Shown here in pieces: positions 1 to 11,881 of a stretch of 64,000 bases of DNA; position 1 is the stretch's first letter, and every line of letters starts with the position of its first letter. The translations under genes and the position numbers were made by a program. The notes under the pieces were generated by a model that was not told where the DNA came from, did not search any database, and saw only the letters and a list, made by a program, of their open reading frames with translations. Origin of the DNA: Tubiluchus corallicola (taxonomy: Eukaryota; Priapulida; Priapulimorpha; Priapulimorphida; Tubiluchidae); assembly GCA_030141605.1 (NCBI GenBank), contig JAQGDQ010000105.1:555397-619396 (forward strand), written 5' to 3'.

Positions 1-627
1 ATTTTCAAAGGCCGTTTGTTTAATCTGTAGCTGATGTTACATTGTGTGGTTGAATTGCACTCACTGTTTGAAAGTAACGCAGGCCAAAACCCCAAATAGT
101 TTTGGAAAAAACCAAAATAGTTAATAACTGTCAGAAGATCAATGATTTCTCAATTAAAAAATTCAATCCTAACACACAAAAGTGAAGATACACCACACTT
201 TCAGTTCTTGGGCCTTTAAAATGAAGTAAGTTGAATATCAAATAAGCAGGAACAGCTTTTATACTTCACTTTTAAACAAACCCGATTCTTCTCCCAACTT
301 TTGTCACAATTGTTATAATAACGTTTGCACAATACAAGTAATAGGTACAGGTTTAATTATAGCGAATCAAAGAGTATATAGTCGTAATAATGAAAAATTG
401 ACACTTTTTAACCTTCTACTCAATCTGTTATATTATTTACTTTACTGACAAATATCTCTGCAATTTAAACGCGTTAGGTGTCAGAAAATTATCATTGACT
501 GCATGTTAATGTAAAAAATTGTGGAAGCTTTTATAAGTCTTTCCCCAACACTGAAGCTAAGTTACCAAAACAATGCAAAGAAAGGTTAGCAGATGTTGAC
601 AGCTCGCCACAGGATGCCATCTTGAGG
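1..627 (-). other. 3' UTR and downstream sequence of the mGluR gene
   Basis: AT-rich non-coding sequence after the stop codon. No AATAAA is visible on the minus strand here. Weaker ATTAAA signals lie at 352-357 and 19-24, so the mRNA may end near 330 or run beyond the window. No open frame or repeat of note. Confidence 0.6.
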
Positions 628-809
628 TTATAAGAGAACGTCTCCTTCACCTATGGAGTCGGGATCAAACTTTCCCAGGCTGTTCAGGGTTTGTGTACTG
701 CACGTGATACCGTTCTCACTGTAGTTGCTGATGGTTTGTGTAGCGCTGGTGCTTCTACTGATGCTGCTGAGCGACCCTGCAGGACACAGACGTTGTGTTA
801 GTTCCAGGT
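628..809 (-). CDS. mGluR: mGluR last coding exon (cytoplasmic tail and stop)
   Basis: This 182-base exon follows acceptor gcctttcacag and ends with TAA at 628-630. It completes an Asp codon with the previous exon (SD-D) and adds 59 residues, LELTQRLC to EGDVLL. It is assigned by phase, strand and position, because receptor tails are poorly conserved. The tail is rich in Ser/Thr and Asn. It contains TSATQTIS and TCSTQTLN, and the previous exon ends DSGTQSD; these resemble binding motifs for dynein light chain LC8. The last residues EGDVLL fit the acidic dileucine pattern [DE]xxxL[LI] and also the hydrophobic-x-hydrophobic pattern of class II PDZ ligands. There is no Homer motif (PPxxF). No other acceptor with a compatible frame was seen nearby. 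Confidence 0.85.
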
Positions 810-3610
810 CTGTGAAAGGCAAACAGATAAACCCAAATTTACAATGAAGTTCATGCTGAAACTATTAGCATGCATTCAAATTGGGCACATAAGGGATTAT
901 CCGCATAAGATTATCTACATATGGCCAAAAATACACACACGATACAGTCATACAAGCTTTTCATTGCATAAATATACCTAGAATGAGATTACCCTACATT
1001 AAATAGCAATTTTTGTCATATTTAAAAAAGATGCATGTATGTCATATTATACTTGAGAAAGTCTTGCCAGGTTAGTCGTGCGATTTATACAAAAAAGCAA
1101 CAATTATTAAACAAACTCTAAAAACGACTTTCTAGCATGATTAGTAATTATATCATGTTACAGGTTCACTTTCAGTGCTCTCGGCCCTTGCTTTTCGGTT
1201 CACTCTATCCATTGCCCGTCAGTCCAGACGTCCCTTGTCATTCCATGGGGACGTTCATGCCTTTGAACCGTCTTTCACTCTGCTTTTTATCGTCATCTGT
1301 TTAGCGCAAATAGTGTATAACTTTAGGCTGAAGTTGTCTTAGGATACAGTGTTTGCGTTAAAATGGGCATTTTCATTAAGGATCAACTGGGTTGAAGGAC
1401 CAGTGAAAGAGGGACACTAGCATGTTAAGGGAGCAGTAGTAAACTTAGAGTCAACTGAGGGAATGGTGACAACGCGCCAGGAACTTCACAAGGAACAGTA
1501 ACATGGATCCATAAATTAATGCTATCCCAGATTCATTTAATGACAATCTGTTTTTGCACATTATAATGCACATTGTTTCACACTCACAATCAACATTAGA
1601 CTCAGTTAGTTGTTTTGCATCAGCTGCGGTTATTGTGACATGCATACAGTTGTTAGTGCCACTTTTTATGAAAGTTTGTGTTAGTGGTTTTCGAAGCGGT
1701 CAGTTAAGTGTACCTCTTTATTATGTTGTTACAACAAAAGTACCACAGACGTTTAGCACTTTATACCATGTAGACTAATGTTGGTCCTCCTATTATTCCA
1801 TTCAGATATAGATTTTCTGAAAGGTAACATTTTTCCGATTAATATCATTTGCCCTAGTTGTGCCAGGTTAATGCAACCTGTCACAAATGTTTATTAAAAT
1901 TATGACGTCATTATGACAGCGTGTGAGGAATATAACAAAAACAACCACAGCCACCACTTCCATTATTCCATTAGCTCATGGGTGATAACTTATTACATAG
2001 CGTCGACACATTCCCGGATAGTCAGGGAAATGTCATCTTGTGTCCGTCAGCAGCCCAGTGGCTAAACTTTTATTTGCCGTCCTTGCGGGAAACATTCCTA
2101 TCATCAAAGTTATCAGGAAGAAGATTTGCTCATACATTTTGAGAAGTCGGCCATAATTTAATCACTTTGTTGGCATTAGCGGGAGACAGCTTCGTCGAGA
2201 CTATAATGTAATTCAAGCGTGTTTGCGAACTATCGCGGGATTGGGTTAGGCAGCCGATCTGCCAAATCGCCCATGAATTATGTATTCTATGCAAAAGCAA
2301 TCTGACGATGCTGCTTGACAAAGTTTTCATCAGATCTGATTTTCTTGGAGCAGCCAGACGACGGGGTCAAATGACAGTCTCCGAAAAGTTTAACGTGTAC
2401 CAGCAAAACCGCTTAAAATGCAAACTACATGTATCAAAACCATCACATTTTAAAATGTCAGGCTCTCAGCCGAGACGCATAGCCTCTTGCTAGGTTAAAC
2501 ATATTCAGCTTCGGCACCTCATCTGTTGAGAAGAATTTTGTGTGTAAGAAGGACCAAATGCACTCTTGATGCTCTCCACCATACTTATTAGTGGAAAGCA
2601 TCAATGTTTTTGAAGCCAAGGTTGAACAAAAAAGAAAATGAGTAAAAGTCGGTACTGCGTTTGAGTTTGAACTAGGATCTTTTCGGTTACAAGTCAAATG
2701 TCATGTTCATTAGACTACATAAATCCTCCTTTATGATCATGTGATGATTTTGTTTAACAGTTTATGTTTTTGTTTTACAATCTTATTATGCTTATTATGC
2801 TAAAAGCTTATTATGCCCATGGTAGAACATCTGCTAACTTATGGAATTATAATTATTTCAAAACCTGGAAGAATCCTTAGGTAGTTGGGTTTTAATGATT
2901 TATAAACTAAATATTAAAATTACAGTGAAACGAGCTGAAATTTAAATTCTAATTTATCGGAAAGAAAGGAAATGACGAAAATTTGCGGATGAGTCTTGAA
3001 CAGATACTTTGTCGTTCTCTGTACAAGTCCAACTCTGTCGTCACTCGACTTCATAGCCTATTGCGATGAAAAATAGCGTCCCAGCACAATGTTGCTGACA
3101 TGCACAATTGATAAAGGTAGCATGTAACAAAACATTAAGAAACGTGATTTTGGCGTAGCACCTACCGAGATCAAACCTTTTAGATAAAATTCAAACGAGT
3201 CTTTGCAGTGAAATCATAGGTTTTAAGTTGCGTCGTTCTTGACACTGAAAAACAAAAAGCAGGAATCTTCTCGGCCCTTATGAGGGCTTTCCACCGCCTC
3301 AGAAGCATTTAAGTGAATTAAAAACAAGTAAAACTTCGTATCGAACTAAGATCATTGGCTAATAAGTTCTGAAGGTAGAAAATCAAATACATTGTCATAA
3401 ACTCACAGTACTTTCAATTCATTAAATGTAGATGTCATTTTTGCGCATTTTTATTGCTTAAGATTGCATGTTCCGTAGGTACAAAGGGCTATTGCATATG
3501 TTTGCAATAGCTCTATGGCCCATGCACTGATTTTCCTACTTTTTACAAAATTTCTTGAGCAAAGTGATTATTAAGTTATAATTAATTAATACTAACACTT
3601 CAATACTTAC
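810..3610 (-). other. mGluR intron between the seven-helix exon and the tail exon
   Basis: A 2801-base intron with GTAAGT donor and CACAG acceptor. It contains one tRNA-like SINE relic (2658-2729) and a TGACGTCA palindrome at 1903-1910. Short open frames in it show no recognizable protein. Confidence 0.85.
2658..2729 (-). repeat. tRNA-derived SINE relic or tRNA pseudogene
   Basis: Read on the minus strand, this has a degenerate A box (TAGTCTAATGA), an anticodon-like loop CTTGTAA and a B box-like TAGTTCAAACTC in tRNA order and spacing. The loop would carry TGT (Thr-like). The acceptor stem does not pair well, so it is not a working tRNA. It is probably the head of a SINE. Confidence 0.4.
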
Positions 3611-4936
3611 CATCTGACTGTGTTCCCGAATCGACTCTATAACATGAACTGGTGGGTGGCACTGAAGTTTGTAAAGTCTTTTGAGTGGTATGTGTGGAAT
3701 TTGCTGGCTTATTGGGCATCATTGATTGTCTAACATTGCGTTCTGGATGCAGCAAAATGATGTACAGTTTTGGCGTGAACAAACATATCAAAGACACAGT
3801 GCCGCTAAGGCTAATAACAATGCACATGGTAATAAGTCGTACAGTTAAGTTGCTAGCTGTGCTAAAATAAATCGGTATAAAAGCTAACCATATTATACAC
3901 GTAGTGTACATTGTGAATCCAATAAATTTGGATTCATTAAATGCTTCGGGTATTTTTCTTGTGAGCACAGCATATACTGTACAAACTATCATCAAACACA
4001 CTGGATAAGCGCAAACAATCATATAAGTTGCGTCCTTAGAAGCCGAGCAAATCCACTCATTAGATTCACGTGTTGGATAATAGGGTTCGGCTGTCGGGCG
4101 CTGCCAGAAAATCCAAATTCCGGACACGGCCACCTGAATGGACACCAGTCCCAGACAGATGATGATCTGTGAACGAGGACTGATGAAACTCGGCCGCTTG
4201 GCTGAACGCTTGCCACTGTTGAATATCCTAGCTATACGATTAGTCTTAGTCAAGAGAGCGGCATAGCAAATAGAAAACGAAAAGCCGACACCAAACATGG
4301 CTGCTGTGCAAATGATGTCACTAGGCTTCGCCACTAACAGAAATGTTTGGATATAACACAACAAGATGCCGCACAGTAGCACAAAGCTCAACTCTCTTCC
4401 AGATGCTTTTACAATAGGTGTGTTATTGTACTTGATAAATACAGATAGAACGGAAATTGTTACAAAGATTCCACAAGTGGAAAATACCATGGCACTTATG
4501 GACCATGGCGCATCATAGCGGAGGTATTCCAAGTGAATGGGTTCACATATGGTTTTGTCTGCATTTGGCAAGGTACCCAAGTGACATGTCTTGCAGGTGG
4601 TTTCTGTTTCAAGAATCTGATATTTGGTGCAGTTGACACAGATCCAGCAACACTCATCACCTTCTTGAAATTCTTTGCGTTCTCCCATATTACACGGCAA
4701 AGAGCAGACAGAACGGGGAATGCCAGGCTCATAAGCTTTGAACTGGACTTTTGATAGATCCAAGTCAAGCACACCGTCCTCATATGTCCCCACCGTTACC
4801 CAATCAAAGAATTCCTTGTTGAATACACTGGAATTGCTAAACCTTCTATAATGGATGACATTGTATCGCTTCGGACCATCGCCGACCTCCTCTCCATTTT
4901 CGTCTTTTGCAAACTTGAAGTAATCACCAGTTAACC
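3611..4936 (-). CDS. mGluR: mGluR exon (cysteine-rich linker and all seven transmembrane helices)
   Basis: The 1326-base exon encodes LTGDYFKFAKDENG to SGTQSD plus one base, with acceptor cttttttcag-type and perfect donor G|GTAAGT. The end of the ligand-binding domain leads into a linker with the nine conserved cysteines (SVC, LPC, ECC, WIC, NC, TTC, KTC, TIC). Seven helices follow: SISAMVFSTCGIFV, ELSFVLLCGILLCYI, CTAAMFGVGFSFSIC, QIIICLGLVSIQVAV, YMIVCAYPVCLMIVC, GFTMYTTCIIWLAF and LITMCIVISLSGTVSL. The ECL2 cysteine (WICS) and the TM3 cysteine for the usual disulfide are present. Loops TKTNRIARIF and NESKFIGF match G-protein-coupling loops. The tail starts PERNVRQSMMPN. All helices in one exon is a common layout for this family. 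If the last intron were retained, the protein would end DGKY after three more residues. Confidence 0.98.
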
Positions 4937-5569
4937 CTGAAAAAGTTTTTACTACTGCAGTTATGAATTCTCGGAAAAATTAACACCAATAAAATTATGA
5001 TATAAGCACTGTAAAGTGCACATCCTCGAGCACAAAGATATTCGTGAACAGGAATAAATTGTGACAGTGACACAGTAGTCATACATATCCAGAAGGCTTA
5101 CAACTAACTGATGGCAAGTAGTTAATTTATACTTTTGCTCACTATTTTTGGTGAGAATATTTTTAAAACCATTTGGTCCCCTGCTACTAGCAGAAATGAA
5201 TAATTATAGTAGATGAGATCATGGAATCCAGGCCTAGTATTATTATAGAGGATCAGCCCACAACTCGCAGAGATGCTTTGCCACTTTCGCATATTTGCAC
5301 ATCTTGCTGCAACAATAAAGCTAGTTTTCCTCCGAGCAAGAGCCGCTTAGTTATCTGTGGCTTAGCAATCTAGAATATCACACAGGCAATATATACTAGG
5401 GGATTTCACATTTGCAATGATTAATTGCAAATGATGCTTAAGCACTTGATAACTAACCAAAATGTTGCCCAAGCAGTTGCTGCATTATGGTGTTTGATAG
5501 ATGAGAAATATATGTTACCTCATATTACACTACTTTAATTCAATTCAATGAACTTCAGTTGTTACGCAC
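4937..5569 (-). other. mGluR intron between the lobe 2 exon and the seven-helix exon
   Basis: A 633-base intron with donor GTGCGT and acceptor tttttcag. Nothing else is recognizable in it. Confidence 0.9.
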
Positions 5570-6100
5570 CTTGAAATTCCACTTTTCGCAGATATTTCAG
5601 TAATGTAGCACCATCAGGAGCTTCCATCTCCTCACACAGCCCAACCATGTCTCCACAGAGGTCTCTGTGCATGTCCCTCAAGGCATAAGAGAAAGAAAGA
5701 ACAGCGTCACTGACAAATTGAAGCTGTGCCTCGAAGTCGATCTCTTTCCCATACTGCTCGTAGCCGGTGCACGTTTTGGGATGATTTTGGTTCCATGGCG
5801 TGTTTGTGCTGTTTGGAAACTTGCAGCCGAAATAGTGCTCCCAGTACTCTACGAACCATGGGTTGCGCTTATTGTTAAACACTGTCAGATTCCGGAAGTA
5901 GCTGGCAAAGCCCTTGACGGGACGAGCTCGAGGTTGAATGCTGAGTGTTCCCTCCACTTGTTCTTCCTTGTTGTTGAACACCAGGGATCTAGAACTCCAG
6001 CCATCACTACCTATCCACTGGAAAATACGTGTTGCTTTACGTCTCCTTACTGCTTTCATGAACTCGCTCACTTCTTGATCAGAACCAAAAATGATGACAC
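5570..6100 (-). CDS. mGluR: mGluR exon (ligand-binding domain, C-terminal half)
   Basis: The 531-base exon encodes GVIIFGSDQEVSEF to YLRKVEFQ plus one base. The acceptor is gtttttcag; the donor is CAAG|GTGCGT. It carries the strand VIIF, the motif FQWIGSDGWSSR (Asp contacts the ligand amino group in the family; Arg equals a pocket Arg of group I), the RNPWFVEYWEHYF block, and paired cysteines in FGCKF, KTCTG and RDLCGDMVGLC. NLT and NST are glycosylation sites. At the position of the family's distal-carboxylate lysine (mGluR1 K409, mGluR3 K389), which lies just before the conserved FV in the helix, this protein has Gln (FEAQLQFVSDAV). A Lys six residues upstream (YGKEID) is out of register. 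Reading past the donor would hit a stop two codons later. Confidence 0.97.
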
Positions 6101-6209
6101 CTGAAAAACAAAACGACATACATGTAAAACTTGACCGTTAAAACATCAAAAACTGATGAAAAGTAAGCGCTACAGAACTGGTCATGTCGTAGACTACTTA
6201 CAACTTGCG

Positions 6210-6540
6210 CATTTTATGGAGTACCAAAACAAACCAGGCAAAGTGTCTAAAATAATTTCTTTAACACTTTCCCTAGGCATTGCATATACACGTGACACAA
6301 AAGTCTGTTTAGGGAAAGTGTGTAATTCTTAGATTTTGAACGTACATGTATTTTTTTAAGATCTATGGAATGCTCAATAAATTTTAGATAATATAAAAAA
6401 TGTTGTCATTTTATACAATAATAAATATGTATATATGCAATGCCAATGCACGGAATGCACGCAATAAAGTCATGTTTCAACGTGCTTGAAAATTTTTATG
6501 GTAGATACATTTCTTCTTTCGTTCGTTGGCCTTTTGTTGT
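6210..6540. repeat. Dispersed repeat, copy 1 (partner at 22601-22930)
   Basis: About 330 bases are shared in the same orientation with 22601-22930. Matching landmarks in the same order are TTTATGGAGT.CCAAAACAA, CTAGGCATTG.ATATA, GTATAATTCTTAGATTTT-like, TCAATAAATTTTAG-like and the TTCGTTCG..GACCTTTT-like end. Similar short blocks (cctaggcatt) recur in the neighbouring inverted repeat, so they may belong to one transposon family. No coding capacity. Confidence 0.65.
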
Positions 6541-6815
6541 GTCCAACAGTTTCAAAAGTTAGCATAGTTTCAAGAGTATTGAAGTATCATGTGACCAAAT
6601 GTCTGTGTGGTAATATCTGCACACCTCGTCTTATCTAGCGGTGACAACTATTTTTGCATGAAACATTCGAGAGTTAATAGGGATGCAGTTAAGCTTATTG
6701 AACCTTAATCTTGCCCTTTTGCCGTTTCTTCTCTTCCTTCGGTTTTGAAATCCTGAGTTCTGTTGTGGATGAGCTGATACCAGTTTGTTTGCTACTGGCT
6801 TGGTTCTGAAATATT

Positions 6816-7710
6816 GGCTTATTTAACAAAGTTTATACATTTTATAAAGTTCTTAGGCATTTCACATAACACCTATGCATTTCGAGAAAAGTATGAAACT
6901 AATGTTTTTGTTGCGACGTTTTCACACTTTGCCTAGGGCATTATAATAGCTAAGATCAGTATAGGAGGTATAAGGTGAGATTAGCAAAGTGTAAAATTGG
7001 TTTGAGAGTGATTTCAGTTGGTTTTTCTAGCAACGAAGAGGGCATCCTCGTGGTCTTTTACTAGCAATGAGTTCACTGAAGAGAATTTTATGAGGAATCA
7101 ATTTTTGTTGATGGAAGCCACAAGCAGCAGGTTTGCTGAAGTCATGATAAGAAAAAGTTCAAGTTTTGCAGCCGTAAAGGAAGATTGACATGACAACAGC
7201 TTGACAGATCACGTGTGTCATTTTTGGATTTAAATCATTTATCTTAAAGTCCTGATTCGCAAGCTCCTCAACGGCCGCGCAGACTACTCCAATTCGTTGC
7301 TGCCCATCTTATTTGGAAGTGCGTTTATTGGCCAGCTTGCTTCCTTGGTATGAAAAGTGATCCACCTAGTTAAGGGACTTGTCAGAGGTGGTAATCATTG
7401 CTAATAAAACAATTAACTCGTCGACTTTCTTGAATTGCCTGCTTAATTTAAATACATTGAATAAGTTGTTTTATGCACTCTGTTCCATGCCTAGGTAATG
7501 TGTAAATTTCCTAGGTATTATGCTCATTTTACACTTTACCAATGTTATTTTACGCCTTCTATACAGATCCTAGCTATTATATAAACCGTCGAGGTTAAGT
7601 GTGAAAAGTTCATAGCAAGAACATTTATTTCATGCTTTTCTCGAAATGCATAAGTGTTATATGAAATGACTAGCAACTTTATAAAATATATTCATTTTGT
7701 TAAATAGGCC
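6816..7710. mobile_element. Large inverted repeat, foldback or MITE-like element
   Basis: Arms 6816-7000 and 7523-7710 are inverted copies, about 185 bases each and roughly 80 percent identical by eye, with a 522-base spacer. Matching blocks include GGC[TC]TATTTAACAAA, ATTTTATAAAGTT, TATGCATTTCGAGAAAAG, TTTTCACACTT and AAAGTGTAAAAT. The spacer has no open frame that looks like a transposase. No clear target-site duplication was seen. It lies inside a transcribed intron, so the pre-mRNA would form a long hairpin. Confidence 0.7.
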
Positions 7711-10128
7711 TATATCGTATACATAACAATTTTGGCATGACAACATAATGTTCCGCTTGTATTTGTTAAATTGATTTATGTCTCTGAATTGCATTTTACG
7801 AATAATCATTTTTTAGATAACTATGTAGCAATTTTCAGCACTAAACTAAAACTTAAATATATTTTATACATTTAAAAAACTCAGTGATACATTTGTAGTG
7901 TTACTTAGTAATTCAGACAATAGTTCGCACAAGTATTTTGACTGATAGCATCACTTTGATTTGGCCGTTCTATCTATACATACTCTAGAGTCTAGACCTT
8001 CATGATGTACATCTTAGGTAATCTGGGTCGTTTTGATTTCATTCATTTACATGGCGTACGTCTCAATTATAATACATTATTGCTGTAGAAATAGCCATCT
8101 AACATTCACAAGCCTTCACAGGTGAAATCGGAAAACAAAAAATTTAATAACAACTTTGACAGCCTAGAGAGGTTCATTTCATTTCCCAAATGTGCTGTCT
8201 AGTGCCGCCCTGGCGAATGATTCGTAAACATATGTAACATACTGTTTATTTTTCCCCAGAAAGTCTGATGAGAAATAGTGTAATGATGGTGTTATCAATA
8301 ATAATAATTACTATGATAACCAAGCTATTGTCATATTATCAACTAAACCTGAAAACAAGTATTAAAAATGGTTCAGTTGCCCTTTAAACCCAAGATTTAG
8401 GAACTTAAGTTCTGCGGGTTGGTTTGTAGCATTCAATTTTGTGCGCGATATGAAGCCGTCTGATCAACTTGTGAATGCGGAGAGGTGACCCAGAAAACTC
8501 GTCACGATACAGGTGTACAAGGTAGAAGACAGTTGAGCTTTGGTATTGGACCTGAAAACATTACACAGGTCAGACTTTTCGTAAAGCAGTTTTGCTGAAC
8601 TTTCGAATGAAAGTGTTTGTTCATTTAACTACTTTTGATTGCTGCCGTCATAGTTGATGGCTGAGGATTTTGGACAGTTAATGGACTCCCAAGCACCCGA
8701 TGTTATGGTGATAGTACTTGTGGCGGGAGGACTACCGGTTGAGCGATAGACGGGAAGGACAAGACAGTTCTCTTGTTTATTTGAGGCCAGCAAGAGGTGT
8801 CTAGAGCTTCAGACTATTTCACGGGATCCCGATCTGTAAGTTGATTTATTCTTTGCCTTACTATGCAGCGTGTCATGGGTACAGATGGACTAAGGGTTTT
8901 CACAATTGATAAATGTTCAATATGAACGTGATCCTACAGGAGTTGAAGTCATGCCAGACATTGAAATTATGTATGAAGTTTAGCAACGAAATGTTTCCTG
9001 GATGCTGCTAATTTACATGTGACGTCACAGCCCTGAATGCTACTTTTAATCCATTAACTTGCTAGCATTTCCCCAGGGGTGGCTGGTAGTTAAGCCCTTA
9101 GACGAACATTTGCTACGGTTAGTTTTGTTTATGTTCCAATGGAAACATTATCAAGTCATTATAATATGTTAGTTATGAACACTGTTTATTTTTGGTGGTA
9201 TTGCTTAATTTTGCATTCAATTTTGCCCAATAACGTTTTCTGATATTTTTGCCAATGTTTTGTTTTGATGTATTGTGCTTTAATGACATATTTCATCGGT
9301 TAGATTTTCGTGCCTAATGTTTTGTCATTAAACGTGAGTACAGTATGCGATAATTGTTATTGTTGCATCATTGACCTGTTGCGTTTAATTCGATTAACCG
9401 ACAAGTGCTAATACAGAATCCCACAAGAACCAACACCATCTTGAAGTGGTAGCGCCCCCCGTAGACTACCCTTGCTGCGAAGCCACTATCTGGAGTTAGG
9501 GGGCAGATACCTCTTTAAAGAAAAATTTTATGTAAACTTATTGCTCGGCCAAGGAATCTCCAGTGACTACCTTACATCTAGTCAGGCCTGCCCCATCTGC
9601 ACTAGTCGTAACAACATATTTTGAAATCAATTTTTCAAACAGTGGGCATCAATTCCTCAGCAGCGAGAGCATGTCATTGTGTTTCGTTTACAAATCTATG
9701 AAACAAGACTGTATTGAAATGATCAGAGCATCCTAGCAAAAGTAAGCAAGAAAAAGTACAAAAAACAGCTGAAGTACAAATTAATTTTTCTTGCTAAAGG
9801 TAGCCCACTGTTACACGTCAGTTCAAAAGACGGGACGCATAGATGTTGCTCCTTTGCCTTTTAACCGCTGATCTGCCTTGAAAAGAGCATTAATAAAAGA
9901 TTGAAGATAGTCATTCCTGCCTTTGAGTACGCGAGAATGAATGGACGTTTTCTTATCGGCAGCTTCATTTTAAGAAATGTGATCAAAAAGTCAATGATCG
10001 ATATTTTTCACGACTTCAACAGCGAGCATAGAAATCACTCAAAATGGTGAAAAGCACTGGAGTGCAAATCTTCACTTAGACGATTTTAATAGTAAATGTA
10101 ATTTTTGCAAATGGTGCTACTATTTAGT

Positions 10129-10132
<4 letters not shown>

Positions 10133-10169
<37 letters not shown>

Positions 10170-10185
10170 CTCGCTCTCGCTCTCG

Positions 10186-10261
<76 letters not shown>
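10133..10261. repeat. (TC)n microsatellite with (TCTCGC)n interruption
   Basis: About 129 bases of TC repeat with a block of five TCTCGC hexamers in its middle (about 10161-10195). The minus-strand frame reading RERERE is an artefact of the repeat. Confidence 0.98.
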
Positions 10262-10262
<1 letters not shown>

Positions 10263-11137
10263 ACCTTAAAACTATATCTTCGTCAGCCTCCACCGACAAA
10301 ATGGGAAGATTGCGATTAGAACGTTGAGCTCCTGCTAAAGTTTTCTTCAATCCTCTTTCCAAATGATCATTTTAGGACGTGGAAAGAATTACAGAAAAGA
10401 CAAATGTTCCACGGTCTCGTTCTTTCTCGTTAAGATGAGGATGAGTCCGTGTTTTTCGTCTGTCAGATTTAGTTGACAAATCCCCCATATAAGGCGATGG
10501 CTAATAATGCATGTACATGTAACGTGGACAAAATTTGTTTCCATTTAGTAAAAATACGGCAAGTTGCAACAACGTTGCATTTTGGATACAAAACGCATTC
10601 GAAAAAACTTTTAGAAACTAATAGTGTACTGGTATTATGAAATAACTTCTTTATTTAACGTTAGAGCTTGTTAGGGGTTTCAATTAAATTTAATAATAGT
10701 AAACATTTTTCTTTTTTGGCATAACTAAAGCTCTCTTTAGAAGCCAAGTGCACACAAAAACGTTAAGAGAACACGCTGTCAGCTTTACTGTCAGCTTCGT
10801 CAGCAATCAGCCGCAATTTAAGTGGTTCATTTGCAAGAAACAGTAATGCTAATTCATAAAAAACGACGTAACTACGAATACGGACATTAAGTTCACATAA
10901 CCACTCAAAAGAAATTCGTCTTTATATCAGTAAAGTTAAATATTATTTGATACGACACAGTAGGCTCTCAGTTAGCTACTATCCGTTTTACTTGCATAAA
11001 AAGCCAAGCAACAAATATTGAGTAAACGAGTATCAGGAAATGGTTGCCTATCCTTACATCGCAGAAGACAATAAGAGTAGATAAAAACTGACAAAACCAC
11101 GAGAAAGAGAAATTCATTTTGAATAAATAATACTTAC

Positions 11138-11389
11138 CTTAATATTTAGTGTTGCCGTTACTGGCATGGTTTGATGACCATGAATGAACAGGCGTACAAT
11201 TCATGTTGATTTTATCAATTGGAAATGTCCCGTGAATTATTAATTCAAGCACTTCATTGATTTTTTTATTTCCAACAATAGCAGGTGGAAGGAGTTTGGA
11301 AAATGCATTAAATGTATAAAGATTAACAATATTAAAAAATACATTTATATGTACTTGTGATAATCTTTCAAGTATAGTGCTAGCATTTC
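11138..11389 (-). other. Possible unannotated alternative exon ending in a stop
   Basis: A minus-strand frame GNASTILERL to SNGNTKY-stop lies between two receptor exons. It has a possible acceptor (acatgtgtcag) before 11389 and a strong donor G|GTAAGT after 11138. As an exon it would be 252 bases, entering and leaving in phase 1 like its neighbours, but with TAA as its last full codon. Inclusion would therefore truncate the receptor within lobe 2. The peptide resembles no family I know and the pyrimidine tract is weak, so this may be chance. Confidence 0.2.
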
Positions 11390-11724
11390 CTGACACATGT
11401 ATACAAGACCATACGGTTACCCTACTGAGATACGGTTATGTCAATCACACTTAAGCGATTAGGCAATTTGGATAAATTGTTACGAACACGGCTTATTTCT
11501 GTACATTAAAAAGATAGTTCGTGTTACGTGTTGTGAAAAAGGATAAAGATTTACATCGATGTCATTCAAAAGCCCACATACATACTCTTGAAATTTTCCA
11601 AAATGAAATATACAGATTAGATGTGACTGTAACGTAAAAGAACATTTAAATTAAAAAAAATCATGATTTCGTTTTCTCCGTTTCAGCGACTTGTTTACGC
11701 TATTTTGTGGGTGTAAATATTTAC

Positions 11725-11881
11725 CTCTAGCATTTGCTTTTGCTTTGAGTGCATCCACCATACTGTCATATTCAGCTCCCGTCATGACTTTTCCAGAATC
11801 TTTCGGAAGCTTTTTCTTCTCAGCAATACAGACTATTGGGTCCTCCAGTTTACCCAGCAATTCTTCGAGTTTGCTAAATCC
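11725..11881 (-). CDS. mGluR: mGluR exon (ligand-binding domain, lobe 2)
   Basis: This 157-base exon encodes GFSKLEELLGKLEDP to DALKAKANAR plus the first base of a Gly codon. The acceptor is tttttctag (ending 11882) and the donor is AGAG|GTAAAT (intron from 11724). The content matches the family segment in which a helix (KLEELLGKLED) is followed by the conserved cysteine in VCIAEK, then a variable charged loop, then the helix before the next strand (SMVDALKAKANAR). It fits precisely between NYGHN of the previous exon and GVIIF of the next, which leaves no gap in the domain. It was found from this expected content and from phase; the segment alone is only moderately conserved. Confidence 0.93.

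Larger units (their letters stand above)
6101..11724 (-). other. mGluR intron of 5.6 kb, repeat-bearing
   Basis: This intron holds a dispersed repeat copy (6210-6540), a large inverted repeat (6816-7710), a CT microsatellite (10133-10261) and a possible unannotated exon (11138-11389). The stretch 7711-10132 shows only AT-rich unique sequence, plus a TGACGTCA site at 9020-9027. Confidence 0.85.
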
